The notes under the pieces were generated by a model. The model saw only the letters and a program-made list of their open reading frames with translations. It did no database searches and had not been told where the DNA came from. Made by a program: the position numbers and the translations under genes. From Shinella daejeonensis (GTDB taxonomy: Bacteria; Pseudomonadota; Alphaproteobacteria; Rhizobiales; Rhizobiaceae), in the NCBI RefSeq assembly GCF_024281235.1, contig NZ_JAHWXY010000004.1:124001-188000 (forward strand): DNA of 64,000 nucleotides, read 5' to 3'. Positions 1-9,012 of the stretch are shown piece after piece. Positions within the stretch are counted from its first letter, which is position 1; each line of letters begins with the position of its first letter.

Positions 1-37
1 CGTCGCCTGGCAGGAGAAGAAGATTGCGGGTCGTCAT
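1..37 (-). CDS. leuB: LeuB, 3-isopropylmalate dehydrogenase, N-terminus only (cut by window edge)
   Basis: The first twelve codons read leftward give MTTRNLLLLPGD, the start of the rhizobial LeuB family, whose proteins begin M-T-x-R-N-L-x-LLPGDGIGPE. The enzyme oxidatively decarboxylates 3-isopropylmalate in leucine synthesis, in the cytoplasm. The ATG is at 37-35 with AAGGA 7 nt upstream. The rest of the gene lies outside the window. The neighbour leuD (same strand, upstream) acts in the preceding step, which supports the call. The Shine-Dalgarno sits inside a long inverted repeat described separately. Confidence 0.85.
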   Translation of the reverse strand, partial: MTTRNLLLLPGD

Positions 38-39
38 GG

Positions 40-112
40 GATTTTCCTTGATATACCGAAGGTCACGGAAGGGTTGCGGGCTTCTTAGCGCAACTTCCGT
101 TCAAGGAAAATC
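40..112 (-). promoter_or_regulatory. Folded leuB leader that sequesters the Shine-Dalgarno
   Basis: Bases 102-112 and 40-50 are perfect 11-bp inverted repeats (CAAGGAAAATC against GATTTTCCTTG). In the leftward transcript the 40-50 copy holds the leuB Shine-Dalgarno, so the duplex would hide it. Between the arms lies a second hairpin pairing 65-70 with 95-100 and 73-78 with 89-94, with a 2-base bulge. A 31-codon ORF (start 180, stop 85-87, inside the apical loop) would be translated through the masking arm. There is no clear Shine-Dalgarno for that ORF and its peptide is not leucine-rich. The structure is seen; the regulatory role is inference. Confidence 0.55.
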
Positions 113-240
113 GCCGGAAAGAAAGATTTTTGCGCGGGCTTCACGCCCGCTCGATTTGCGCAAGGCGCCGCGACGTCCATCGCGACCGGCATTTACCGGC
201 CGGATGGGCGTTCAGGCGATGATAGCGGCGCGGAGAAGGC

Positions 241-846
241 TCAGGCCCAGGGGCGGGACGCCGCGGCCTGCTTTTCGAAACCGTCGATGGCGGAGACCTT
301 TTCCAGCGTCAGGCCGATGTCGTCGATGCCGTTCAGCAGGCAGTGGCGGCGGAAGGCGTCGATCTCGAAGCCGATGCGGCCGCCGTCGGGGCCGGTGATT
401 TCCTGGGCTTCCAGATCCACCGTCAGAACGGCATTGGAGCCGCGGTCGGCGTCGTCCATCAGCTTGTCCAGCTCTTCCTGGCTGACGACGATCGGCAGGA
501 TGCCGTTCTTGAAACAGTTGTTGTAGAAGATGTCGGCGAAGCTCGTGGAGATGACGCAGCGGATGCCGAAATCGAGCAGCGCCCAGGGCGCGTGCTCGCG
601 CGAGGAGCCGCAGCCGAAATTGTCGCCGGCGACGAGGATCGACGCGTTCTGGTAGGCAGGCTTGTTCAGCACGAAATCCGGATTCACGCTGCCGTCTTCA
701 TTGTAGCGCGCCTCGGCGAAAAGACCCTTGCCGAGACCGGTGCGCTTGATGGTCTTGAGGTAATCCTTCGGAATGATCATGTCCGTGTCGACGTTGACGA
801 CGGGAAGCGGCGCGGCGACGCCGGTCAGCCTGACAAATTTGTCCAT
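241..846 (-). CDS. leuD: 3-isopropylmalate dehydratase, small subunit (LeuD)
   Basis: This 201-residue protein is the small (swivel-domain) subunit of isopropylmalate isomerase, which with LeuC converts 2- to 3-isopropylmalate in leucine synthesis. The family signature is clear: [20 protein letters not shown] at the start, the D-T-D-M-I-I-P-K-x-Y-L segment near residue 25, the G[12 protein letters not shown] motif near residues 75-87, and usual length for proteobacterial LeuD. The ATG at 846 has GAGG 8 nt upstream. leuC is not in the window; leuB follows 203 bp downstream on the same strand, separated by a structured leader, so the two need not share control. Confidence 0.97.
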   Translation of the reverse strand: MDKFVRLTGVAAPLPVVNVDTDMIIPKDYLKTIKRTGLGKGLFAEARYNEDGSVNPDFVLNKPAYQNASILVAGDNFGCGSSREHAPWALLDFGIRCVISTSFADIFYNNCFKNGILPIVVSQEELDKLMDDADRGSNAVLTVDLEAQEITGPDGGRIGFEIDAFRRHCLLNGIDDIGLTLEKVSAIDGFEKQAAASRPWA

Positions 847-947
847 GCGGATATCCTCGAAATCGGTAATGTCGGTTGATCCAAGCGTTTAGATCAGTTT
901 CCGCGTGATTTGAAGGGGAAACTTCCCGGCAGCGGGCGGGCGGACGC

Positions 948-975
948 AAAAAGCCGGGCGCGCGCTGCGCCCGGG
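948..975 (-). terminator. Rho-independent terminator after the small membrane protein gene
   Basis: In the leftward transcript an 8-bp GC stem (CCGGGCGC at 954-961 pairing with GCGCCCGG at 967-974, 5-nt loop) is followed by five T (A948-A952 on the given strand). It lies just past the stop of the 80-residue membrane protein gene and before leuD, so leuD probably has its own promoter. Confidence 0.7.
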
Positions 976-1003
976 CGGTGCCTGCCTGGCAGGGCGAGCC
1001 GGC

Positions 1004-1246
1004 TTAAAGGTCGATGATCGTTCCCCGGCCGTCGTTCCAGATGCGCGGTTCACGCTGTCCGGCGGCATGGCGACGGGCGGTGGCCCGAACGGGTTTCGGC
1101 TGGAGGCGTGCGGCAAGCATGCTGCCGATCACGACCACGGCGGCGATGCCCGCAAGGGCAAGGCCCAAGGAGGCCGCGAACAGGAGCGTCGCGCCGGCGA
1201 TCAACATGGTGAAAACGGTGAAGGCGATGGAACGGATACGCTGCAT
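1004..1246 (-). CDS. Small two-helix membrane protein, function unknown
   Basis: An 80-residue ORF beginning MQRIRSIAFTVFTMLIAG. Residues about 8-45 are almost entirely hydrophobic and fit two closely spaced membrane helices; the C-terminal 30 residues are basic (R/H/K-rich) and probably cytoplasmic. I chose the ATG at 1246 because it directly precedes the hydrophobic segment; the open frame continues upstream to 1570 but that part reads as non-coding. It is followed by a good terminator, which supports a real transcript. It is divergent from the CitE-type lyase gene. I do not recognise a family. Confidence 0.6.
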   Translation of the reverse strand: MQRIRSIAFTVFTMLIAGATLLFAASLGLALAGIAAVVVIGSMLAARLQPKPVRATARRHAAGQREPRIWNDGRGTIIDL

Positions 1247-1351
1247 GGTGGAGCCCTTTCTCTGAAGAGCAATGTGGGGGGTGATTTTGTCCTTTGCAAG
1301 GCTCGATCGCAAAGCGCTTGCCGGCTGCGGCAAAGCACGGCAAAAGAGTGC

Positions 1352-2263
1352 ATGAACAGAACGTCCCGTCACCATCCGCTGCGTCTGCGCCGTTCGCTGC
1401 TGAGCGTTCCCGCCGGCAATGCGCGGGCGCTCGCCAAATCCGCCGGGCTCGACTGCGACGCGGTGATCTTCGATCTGGAGGATTCGGTGCTTCCGGAGAG
1501 GAAGGCCGAGGCGCGGGAAGCGCTTGCCGCCCATTTCTCCGCTCTCGACCGGTCGGGCGCGCGCGAGCACGTCATCCGCATCAACGCGCCTTCAGGGCCG
1601 GACGGGGCTGCCGATCTCGACCTGGCGCTCGCCTGCCGGCCGGATGCCGTGCTGCTGCCGAAAGTGTCGACGCCGCAAGAGGTGCTCGCCATCGCCGACT
1701 GGTTCAGCGAGGCCGGAACCGACGACGGGCCGCGACTGTGGGCGATGATCGAGACGGCGGCGGCGCTCCTCAATCTGGCGGCCATCGCCGAGGCCGGGCG
1801 CACCCGCGGCAGCCGGCTCGATTGTTTCGTCGTCGGCCTCAACGACCTGCGCAAGGAAACCGGGATCGCCGATATTCCCGGCCGTCCCTTCCTCGTCCCC
1901 CTTCTCCTTCAGGTTATCGTGGCGGCGCGGGCGTCCGGGCTCGACGTTATCGACAGCGTCTTCAATGATTTTTCCGACACGGACGGGCTGGAGGCGGAAT
2001 GCCGGCAGGGCCGCCTGATGGGTTTCGACGGAAAGATGCTGATCCACCCGGCGCAGATCGCGGCGGCCAACGACGCCTATGGCGTCGGCGAGGCCGAGGC
2101 CGCGGAAGCGCTTGCCATCGTCGCCGCCTTCGGCGCGCCGGAGAACGCCGGCAAGGGCGTCGTCAGCCTGCGCGGCCGCATGGTCGAGAAACTGCATGCC
2201 GAACAGGCCGAGCGTGTTCTCGCCAGGGCCGACCTGATCAACGAGAGGAAGAAGAAATCATGA
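1352..2263 (+). CDS. CitE/HpcH-HpaI family CoA-ester lyase
   Basis: A 303-residue TIM-barrel lyase of the CitE-like (malyl-/citramalyl-CoA lyase) family. Supporting motifs are the L-L-S-V-P-A-G-N start of the barrel, F-D-L-E-D-S-V near residue 40 (acid residue that holds Mg2+), V-I-R-I-N near 73, L-L-P-K-V near 97, M-I-E-T-A near 130 and G-L-N-D-L near 157. The family cleaves or forms 3-hydroxy-acyl-CoA thioesters; which substrate is used here cannot be read from sequence. Start at ATG 1352, the first Met before the conserved region. Its stop overlaps the next ATG (ATGA), so the DUF1737 gene is translationally coupled. Confidence 0.85.
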   Translation: MNRTSRHHPLRLRRSLLSVPAGNARALAKSAGLDCDAVIFDLEDSVLPERKAEAREALAAHFSALDRSGAREHVIRINAPSGPDGAADLDLALACRPDAVLLPKVSTPQEVLAIADWFSEAGTDDGPRLWAMIETAAALLNLAAIAEAGRTRGSRLDCFVVGLNDLRKETGIADIPGRPFLVPLLLQVIVAARASGLDVIDSVFNDFSDTDGLEAECRQGRLMGFDGKMLIHPAQIAAANDAYGVGEAEAAEALAIVAAFGAPENAGKGVVSLRGRMVEKLHAEQAERVLARADLINERKKKS

Positions 2264-2466
2264 AGGTCTATCGTTTCCTCACCGGGCCGGACGACGCCTC
2301 CTTCTGCCACAAGGTGACGCTGGCCCTGAGCAGGGGCTGGGAACTGCACGGCTCTCCAAGCTATGCCTATAACGGCGCGGCGCGGCAGATGCAGTGCGGT
2401 CAGGCGGTGGTGAAAGACGTTCCGGGCCGGGATTATTCGCCGGATATGAAGCTTTCCGAGCAATAG
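2260..2466 (+). CDS. DUF1737 domain protein
   Basis: A 68-residue protein starting MKVYRFLTGPDD, with the F-C-H-K-V-T-x-A-L-x-x-G-W-E-L-x-G-S-P core and the M-Q-C-G-Q-A-V-V-K segment of the DUF1737 family, which consists of short cytoplasmic proteins of unknown function. The ATG overlaps the stop of the lyase gene by 4 bp, and the previous gene ends in an AGAGGAAGAAG stretch that can serve as Shine-Dalgarno. A rhizobial palindromic repeat starts one base after its stop codon. Confidence 0.85.
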   Translation: MKVYRFLTGPDDASFCHKVTLALSRGWELHGSPSYAYNGAARQMQCGQAVVKDVPGRDYSPDMKLSEQ

Positions 2467-2467
2467 A

Positions 2468-2511
2468 GCATTTCCCGCAAAAGTGCGAAGCGGTTTTGCG
2501 TCCGGAAATGC
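2468..2511. repeat. Rhizobial intergenic palindromic repeat
   Basis: The unit has an outer 8-bp arm (GCATTTCC at 2468-2475, GGAAATGC at 2504-2511) and an inner 7-bp arm (CGCAAAA at 2476-2482, TTTTGCG at 2494-2500) around the loop GTGCGAAGCGG. The combination CAAAAGTGCGAAGCGGTTTT is, from memory, very common between genes in Rhizobiaceae chromosomes. It starts at the end of the DUF1737 gene and faces the end of the zincin gene, so it may also act as a transcript-end stabiliser. Confidence 0.7.
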
Positions 2512-2629
2512 GGCTAAGAGAGGTTCTGCCGAACCTGGGAAAACCGGAACCGGCCTCGGCAGACGGGCGGCCCGAGGCCGGAAAGCCCCTCCTCCGGATT
2601 TTTACCCGTGACGGCGCTGGTGGCGCGCG

Positions 2630-3064
2630 TCAGCCCGCCGCAATCTCGGCGCTTGCCTCGATACGCTCCATGTCGTCGTCCGACAGGCCGAAATGATGGC
2701 CGATCTCATGAATGAGGACATGGCTGATGATATCGCCCAGCGTTTCCTCGTTTTCCGCCCAATAGTCGAGGATCGGGCGGCGGTAGAGCGTGATGCGGTT
2801 TGGCATCTCCCCGGTCTCGACGGTGAAGCGCTCGCCGATGCCGCGACCTTCGAAAAGGCCGAGAAGATCGAAAGGGGTTTCGAGCGCCATGTCGTCGAAG
2901 ACGTCGTCGCTCGGAAACTCCGAAATCTCGATGATGAGGTTGCCGGTCAGCGCGCGGAAATCCTCCGGCAGATGGCCATAGGCCTCAAGCGCCAGCGATT
3001 CGAACGCGCTGATCGTCGGGGCATGACGCGTGCGCCAATCGTCGGTCAGGTCAATCTGGGCCAT
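2630..3064 (-). CDS. Minimal metallopeptidase (zincin, PF06262/DUF1025 family)
   Basis: A 144-residue protein with the zinc motif HEIGHHFG near residues 126-133 (two His and the catalytic Glu), followed by the acidic L-S-D-D-D-M-E tail typical of this short zincin family. The N-terminus (W-x-x-x-H-A-P-T-I-S-A-F-E-S-L-A-L-E-A) and the central L-L-G-L-F-E-G segment also match. No signal peptide is visible, so it is probably cytoplasmic. Biological substrate unknown. ATG at 3064 preceded by AAGGAGT (3069-3075 read leftward). Ends 118 bp from the palindromic repeat. Confidence 0.88.
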   Translation of the reverse strand: MAQIDLTDDWRTRHAPTISAFESLALEAYGHLPEDFRALTGNLIIEISEFPSDDVFDDMALETPFDLLGLFEGRGIGERFTVETGEMPNRITLYRRPILDYWAENEETLGDIISHVLIHEIGHHFGLSDDDMERIEASAEIAAG

Positions 3065-3286
3065 AGATACTCCTTATGCCCGTCATATAGACGATTTCTC
3101 CCGTTTTTCGAGAGTTGAATTCATCTCTTCCAATGCTTGGCGGCATCGCGCCGGCGGCCCGTCCGGGAATCCCCTCGAAAGGGGCGATGCAACAAAATGT
3201 GATCGGCGACCGAAAATCCGCGGAACCCGGCTTTTGGACGAGAAACCATGCTCTAAGCGCATGAAAATACGATATCTTTTGTCAAG

Positions 3287-3303
3287 TTTAGAAGCAATCT
3301 AAA
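3287..3303. promoter_or_regulatory. Iron control element (Irr box) upstream of bfd-bfr
   Basis: TTTAGAAGCAATCTAAA matches the rhizobial ICE consensus TTTAGAA-N3-TTCTAAA at every fixed position except one (A for T at 3297). Irr, the haem-responsive Fur-family regulator of Rhizobiales, binds such elements and is known to repress bacterioferritin-type genes when iron is scarce. The site lies 33 bp upstream of the predicted -35 box, so if the promoter call is right the mechanism is not simple overlap. Confidence 0.65.
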
Positions 3304-3335
3304 AAACTGTGTCAACGTTGCTGACATGTTTATTC

Positions 3336-3364
3336 TTGACAGGAAATATCTTCTTTTGCTTAAT
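3336..3364 (+). promoter_or_regulatory. Predicted sigma-70 promoter of bfd-bfr
   Basis: TTGACA at 3336-3341 is a perfect -35 box, separated by 17 bp from CTTAAT at 3359-3364. It lies in an AT-rich stretch 41 bp before the bfd ATG. The -10 is only a partial match. Confidence 0.55.
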
Positions 3365-3404
3365 CCCGGAAATTCAGACGGTTGCGCATGGCAGGCAAGA
3401 CAAA

Positions 3405-3716
3405 ATGCTGGTTTGCAGTTGTAACTTCATTACCGAACAGGAAATCATCGAGACGATCGACAGCCTCCTTGATGAGGACTGTTGGCAGCTCATCGTGCCG
3501 GCAAAAGTCTATCATGCGATGCAGAAGCGCGGCCGTTGCTGCGGCTGTTTTCCCAACGTCGTCGACATCATTATCCGCACCACCGAGAACTATCACGCCC
3601 GTCGCCACTCGACGGATGACGAGATATTTGATTTCATGACCCGCCTCAAACAATTCCATGAAGAAAACAGGAGAGCGGATCTTGAAAGGCGACAAAAAGG
3701 TCATCGAGCAGCTTAA
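3405..3716 (+). CDS. bfd: Bacterioferritin-associated ferredoxin
   Basis: A 103-residue [2Fe-2S] protein that in characterised systems reduces the ferric core of bacterioferritin to release iron. The four cluster ligands are visible: C4 and C6 (MLVCSC) and the C45-x-x-C48 pair (R-C-C-G-C-F). It is longer than enterobacterial Bfd (about 64 residues); residues 70-103 form a charged extension ([12 protein letters not shown]). ATG 3405 is chosen because it puts Cys at position 4 as in the family; upstream in-frame codons read as junk. Its last 35 bp overlap the start of bfr. Confidence 0.9.
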   Translation: MLVCSCNFITEQEIIETIDSLLDEDCWQLIVPAKVYHAMQKRGRCCGCFPNVVDIIIRTTENYHARRHSTDDEIFDFMTRLKQFHEENRRADLERRQKGHRAA

Positions 3717-4167
3717 CGAAGCGCTCTATCTCGAACTGGGCGCCGTCAACCAGTACTGGCTCCATTACCGCCTTCTCGAAGACTGGGGCTACACGCTTCT
3801 CGCCAAGAAGGAGCGCGTGGAATCGATCGAGGAGATGCACCACGCCGACAAGCTGGTCACGCGCATCATCTTCCTTGAAGGGCACCCCAATCTTCAGACG
3901 GTGGCTCCGCTTCGCATCGGCCAGAACGTCAAGGAAGTGCTGGAGGCCGACCTTGCCGGCGAATACGACGCCCGCACGGCCTACAAGAAGTCTCGCGACA
4001 TCTGTCACGAGGCGGGCGACTACGTCAGCATGAAGCTGTTCGAGGAGCTTCTAGCGGACGAGGAAGGCCATATCGATTTCCTCGAGACGCAGCTCGAATT
4101 GCTGGACAAGCTCGGCGAGGAAAAATACGGCCAGCTTAACGCCGCTCCGGCCAACGAAGCGGAATAG
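3682..4167 (+). CDS. bfr: Bacterioferritin
   Basis: Iron-storage ferritin that forms a haem-bridged 24-mer. I choose the TTG at 3682 over the in-frame ATG at 3658: it has AGGAG 8 nt upstream, gives [20 protein letters not shown] and a 161-residue protein, and puts the key residues at canonical numbers: ferroxidase ligands E18, E51, H54 and haem ligand M52, with the later E-Y-D-A-R and E-E-G-H-I pairs also present. The gene overlaps bfd by 35 bp, so translation of the two is likely coupled. Iron control by Irr is suggested by the upstream box. Confidence 0.95.
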   Translation: MKGDKKVIEQLNEALYLELGAVNQYWLHYRLLEDWGYTLLAKKERVESIEEMHHADKLVTRIIFLEGHPNLQTVAPLRIGQNVKEVLEADLAGEYDARTAYKKSRDICHEAGDYVSMKLFEELLADEEGHIDFLETQLELLDKLGEEKYGQLNAAPANEAE

Positions 4168-4195
4168 GGTCTTCCGGACCTATTTGCAGATTGCG

Positions 4196-4227
4196 AAATC
4201 CCCGGCTTGTCCGGGGATTTCCTGTTT
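4196..4227. terminator. Bidirectional terminator between bfr and rppH
   Basis: A perfect 10-bp stem (AAATCCCCGG at 4196-4205, CCGGGGATTT at 4211-4220, loop CTTGT) lies between two convergent genes. The A/T ends of the stem give short U tracts in both directions. Confidence 0.7.
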
Positions 4228-4283
4228 GGGGGGCGTGAAAGGCTGGCCGGCCGCCGTGATCGCTCGCCGCCGGCAGGACCGGT

Positions 4284-4826
4284 TCAAGGGGCAAGATGCG
4301 CAAAGGTCGCGACGACGTCCTCATAGACCTTGCGCTTGAAGGGAACGATCAGCTCCGGCAGGTCGCGCATCGATTTCCAGTCCCAGGCGTCGAATTCCGC
4401 CGTATGGCCGCCCGGCGGCGGATTGATGGCGATCTCGTTCTCGCTTCCTTCGAAACGGAAGGCGAACCAGCGCTGGGTCTGGCCGCGAAACCTGCCCTTC
4501 AGGCCGATGCCGACAAGCTCCGGCGGCAGGTCGTAATTGATCCAGCGTCCGGCATCCGCGATGAGCGTGACGCTTTTCATGCCGGTTTCCTCGTAGAGTT
4601 CCCGATAAGCGGCCTCCAGGGGGTCTTCGCCCTTGTCGATGCCGCCCTGGGGCATCTGCCACAGTTGCGGCGAGCCGTCATATTCCGAATTGCCGACCGG
4701 TATGCGCCGACCTGCCCAGACCCTGTTGGCGGCGTTCAGCACCATGATGCCGACACAGGGGCGGTAGGGCAGATCCTCGGCCCGAACCGCCTTGCGCTTT
4801 TCCTTGCCCGTGAAATCCTTGCCCAT
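4284..4826 (-). CDS. rppH: RNA pyrophosphohydrolase RppH (Nudix)
   Basis: A 180-residue Nudix hydrolase that removes pyrophosphate from the 5' end of mRNA and so starts decay. The Nudix box is complete: [20 protein letters not shown] followed by T-G-M, near residues 60-82. The preceding [12 protein letters not shown] and Q-L-W-Q-M-P-Q-G-G segments are typical of the RppH/IalA subfamily. Start ATG 4826 has a short N-terminal extension ([19 protein letters not shown]) common in rhizobial members. It is the last gene of a leftward envelope block, 9 bp after the deacetylase gene. Confidence 0.93.
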   Translation of the reverse strand: MGKDFTGKEKRKAVRAEDLPYRPCVGIMVLNAANRVWAGRRIPVGNSEYDGSPQLWQMPQGGIDKGEDPLEAAYRELYEETGMKSVTLIADAGRWINYDLPPELVGIGLKGRFRGQTQRWFAFRFEGSENEIAINPPPGGHTAEFDAWDWKSMRDLPELIVPFKRKVYEDVVATFAHLAP

Positions 4827-4835
4827 GAAAAATTC

Positions 4836-6032
4836 CTATCGTTTCGCGGGGATTCCGGCCAGTGCGGCCGCGCCGACGATCTCGATTCCGCGGCCGCTCG
4901 CCTCTTCGCACCAATCGCGGATCGCGTCCACGCTTTCATCGAAGGCGGACGCGATGCCGATCGCCGTGCCGTTGCGCCGTGCCAGCCGCTCCAGTTCGTC
5001 GAGCTTGCGCAGGATGGTGTCGTGCGAAAGCTCGCCGTCGAGCTGGAGATCGGCAACAGCGTAGGGCGCTTCGATCGCCCCGGCGATGGTGCCGGAGAGC
5101 GATTGCGCCGAACTGCCGTCGTCGAGGAAGAGCAGGCCGCGTCCGGCGATGTCGCGCATGACCGGCTCCAGCGCGTCGGCATCGGCGAGGAAGCGGCCGC
5201 CCATGTGATTGACGATGCCGGTATAATTGGTGAGGCGTCCCATGGCGCGATGCAGGTCGGCCAGGTTCCGTTCCGCCTTGCGGCCGACCTGAAGCGTATA
5301 GGGACCGGGATCGCTGTCTGCGGCGTCGAAGGGCTCAAGCGGCATCTGCAACAGGATCTCGTGGCCGCCGCGCCGGGCTTCCTGCATCCAGCGCGGCAGG
5401 CTGTTGCCGCTGGCGGCGAAGGCCAGCGTGACCTCCCCCGGCAGTTCGCGAATGGCGCGTTGCGTGCCGGTCTGGCTGAGGCCGAGGCCGCCGACGACGA
5501 TGGCGATCCGTGTCGCCCGCGCGCCGGACCAGGGGCGGGCGTATTGCTCCATCGGGCGCGTGCCGTCGCTGCCGACGATCGGCAGGCGGCCCTCCGGCGT
5601 ATCCTCCAGCAGGTCCTCGTTGGGGAAGGCGGCGGATCGCGGATCCTGTCCGATGCGGCTCGCCTCGATGACGAGCGGTCCATCGCCGTTGCGCGGGCGT
5701 GGCTTGAAGGTCCGGACGATCGCGCCGTCGTCGGTCACCGTGCGCTCGACGCCTGCGCCGGAAAGTCCCGTTTCCCGCCGCACCCCGCCGGGGCCGCTGT
5801 CAGGCCCGCCCGGCGGTGTCGCCGCCTCGGTCCCGGGGCCGGGAACTATGGCGGAAATTTCCGGCAGGGCGGTGCGCAGCCCGCTCGGAAGGAGTGCCGT
5901 CCAGGTCGAAAAGCCGATCATTGCGATTGCGGCGGCGGCGAAAAACACCCCGCCCGCTGACAACCGCGAGGGGGCCGGGGCCGGCCTTGGCTTGCGGTCC
6001 TGGCCGAGAGGTGCGTGGATGTCTGTGCCCAA
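4836..6032 (-). CDS. Divergent polysaccharide deacetylase family protein
   Basis: A 398-residue protein with one N-terminal membrane helix (about residues 26-50, AGGVFFAAAAIAMIGFSTW) and a proline/glycine-rich linker to about residue 150. The C-terminal 250 residues (I-A-I-V-V-G-G-L-G-L-S ... L-P-G-E-V-T-L-A-F-A ... E-I-L-L-Q-M-P-L-E-P ... N-H-M-G-G-R-F) match the divergent polysaccharide deacetylase (YibQ/DUF610) family. These have a NodB-like fold with altered catalytic residues; substrate is unknown. It follows ctpA and an EnvC-like gene, the usual neighbourhood, which suggests a role in peptidoglycan or division. Confidence 0.85.
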   Translation of the reverse strand: MGTDIHAPLGQDRKPRPAPAPSRLSAGGVFFAAAAIAMIGFSTWTALLPSGLRTALPEISAIVPGPGTEAATPPGGPDSGPGGVRRETGLSGAGVERTVTDDGAIVRTFKPRPRNGDGPLVIEASRIGQDPRSAAFPNEDLLEDTPEGRLPIVGSDGTRPMEQYARPWSGARATRIAIVVGGLGLSQTGTQRAIRELPGEVTLAFAASGNSLPRWMQEARRGGHEILLQMPLEPFDAADSDPGPYTLQVGRKAERNLADLHRAMGRLTNYTGIVNHMGGRFLADADALEPVMRDIAGRGLLFLDDGSSAQSLSGTIAGAIEAPYAVADLQLDGELSHDTILRKLDELERLARRNGTAIGIASAFDESVDAIRDWCEEASGRGIEIVGAAALAGIPAKR

Positions 6033-6114
6033 GGTCGGTCCGTGCCGGCGCGGGATGGGAAGCGAAAGCCGGTCCGTCGGCGGCGGACCGGCTCCCGGTG
6101 TCAGGGTTTCGGCG

Positions 6115-7441
<1,327 letters not shown>

Positions 7442-7452
<11 letters not shown>

Positions 7453-8887
7453 TGCGTGCCTTTCCAGATTCCCTGACGGACCACCAGGGCCGGGAATCAA
7501 CCGGTTTTCCGTTCTTTCGAAATTCAATGTAAAGTGTCGGCCTGTCGGTTTCCAGCGCCAATGCGTTGACGCTCGCCACCCTCTTTTCTCCCATCACCGC
7601 GAGCGGCTCGCCCGCCACGACGAACTGACCTTCCCGCACGCTCACCCGATCCATGCCGGAAAGGACGAGATGATAGCCCTCGCCGGCGTTCAGAATGATC
7701 ATTCGACCGTAACTGCGGAACGTGCCCGCAAAGACGATCCAGCCATCGGCGGGAGCCGTCACCAGTGCGCCGGGATTGGCCGCCAGGATCATGCCCTGCG
7801 AATCATGGCCTGTCCCGTCCGCATCGCCGAAGCGGCGCAGAACGTCGCCAGCCACGGGATGGTCGAGCCTGCTCTGCAACTGCGAGAATTCATATGCCGG
7901 CGCAATGCGGTTTTTGTCGGGCACGCTGTCACGGGCGCGCGCGCGCGCCCTCTCGCGCTCGGCCTCGCTCTGGTTGCGCCGCTCCTCCTCCTTCGCCCGG
8001 GCGAGGGCGGCGGCGTCCCGCACCGAGCCGATTTCCCGCTCCAGGCTGCCGATCAGGCCTTCGAGGCTTGTCGCCCGGGCGGCGAGTTCCTCCGCGCGGC
8101 GGCGCTCGGCGGCCAGCGTGCGGCTGTTCGTTTCGGCAAGCGCCTCGTTTTCGGCGACCAGAAGCTCGGAGCGTTTCTCCTCCTCGGCGCGCAGGCGCAT
8201 GGCCTCCGCCAGTGCGCTGCGCTCCTTGCCGATTTCCACCTTCACCGCGGCGAGCGCGGCAAGATCGGTCGCCAGTTCCTCCGTCTCGCTGCGGATGCCG
8301 GGCACCACCGCGCCCAGCAGGATGGCGCTGCGCACCGAGGCAAGCGCGTCCTCCGGCTTCACCAGCAGCGCCGGCGGCGGATTGCGCCCCATGCGTTGCA
8401 GCGCGGCCAGCACTTCGGCAAGCAGGCCGCGACGTTCGTGGAGCGAGGCGCGCACGCCCGCTTCCCTCTCGCGCATGCCCTCCAGTCGCTTCTCCCCGGC
8501 GAGGATTTTTTCCTCCATGTCCTTGCGCAGCGCGGCCGAGCGGACGATGGCGTCGCGCAGCGACTGGCGGGTCTTTTCCAGAGCGGCGATCTCCGCCTCG
8601 AGCTGCCCGGTCTTTTTCTCGGACAGGGTGATCGACTGCGACAAGGCCTCCAGCTCGCGGCGCGTGCTGTCGCGGCGCAAGGCAAGTGCGGCAGCCGGAT
8701 CGCGCTCGGTCGCCGGCAGCGACGCGGTTTTTTCAAGCGTAACGCCGGGCTCTTCCGGTTCGGCGGCCAGGGACAGGGAGACGGCAAGCGCCGTCAGCGC
8801 GGCCGAAAGCGCCGCCAGCCGCCATAGGCGGCCGGGCCTTGCTTCTCGACAGGATCTGCCGGCCTTAGTCATCGCGCTCCGAAGCAT
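7442..8887 (-). CDS. EnvC-like murein hydrolase activator (degenerate M23/LytM)
   Basis: A 481-residue exported protein: signal peptide (about residues 20-45), long coiled coil (about 60-330, rich in E-R-A-E-L repeats, two blocks), then a LytM domain (about 350-475). The LytM metal site looks lost: the usual H-x-G-x-D start reads S-Q-G-M-I-L-A-A and the final H-x-H reads L-Y-I-E-F, as in EnvC, which activates amidases rather than cutting murein. Start ATG 8887 has GGAAG 6 nt upstream; the ATG at 8872 is also possible. Overlap with ctpA implies joint expression, fitting a cell-separation role. Confidence 0.85.
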
Positions 8888-8971
8888 CCGTTTCTTCCGC
8901 TCTATGCTGATTTGCGGATTTCGCCAAGAAACCATGCCAAAATTACGGAGCGGTGGCCGGCAGAGCAGAAT

Positions 8972-9000
8972 GCGGAAAAACGCAGAGCGGCTTTTTCCGC
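8972..9000. repeat. Short intergenic palindrome
   Basis: A perfect 9-bp inverted repeat (GCGGAAAAA at 8972-8980, TTTTTCCGC at 8992-9000) with an 11-base loop CGCAGAGCGGC. Sequence style matches the rhizobial palindrome at 2468-2511 (loop rich in GC/GAGCGG between A and T runs). It lies between the thpR stop and the start of the EnvC-like gene, and the T run after the stem in the leftward reading is A on that strand, so it does not look like a standard terminator. Confidence 0.55.
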
Positions 9001-9012
9001 CTGCATCCCGCT

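Larger units (their letters stand above)
3065..3404. other. 340-bp divergent control region between the zincin gene and bfd
   Basis: No credible gene. The left part holds a small CCCCT-cgaa-AGGGG hairpin near 3171-3184. From about 3260 to 3365 the sequence is markedly AT-rich against its surroundings and contains, in order, an Irr-type iron box (3287-3303), an inverted repeat TGTCA-N7-TGACA (3310-3326) and a sigma-70-like promoter (3336-3364) reading into bfd. Confidence 0.7.

Noticed and set aside
128-152. GCGGGC-TTCA-GCCCGC-like hairpin next to a T run between leuB and leuD, considered as a terminator
   Set aside because: The T run precedes the stem on the + strand and is A on the transcribed minus strand, so it is in the wrong place for either direction.
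3030-3302. A 90-codon rightward ORF before bfd
   Set aside because: Runs over the zincin start and the AT-rich control region; no similarity to any family and no Shine-Dalgarno.
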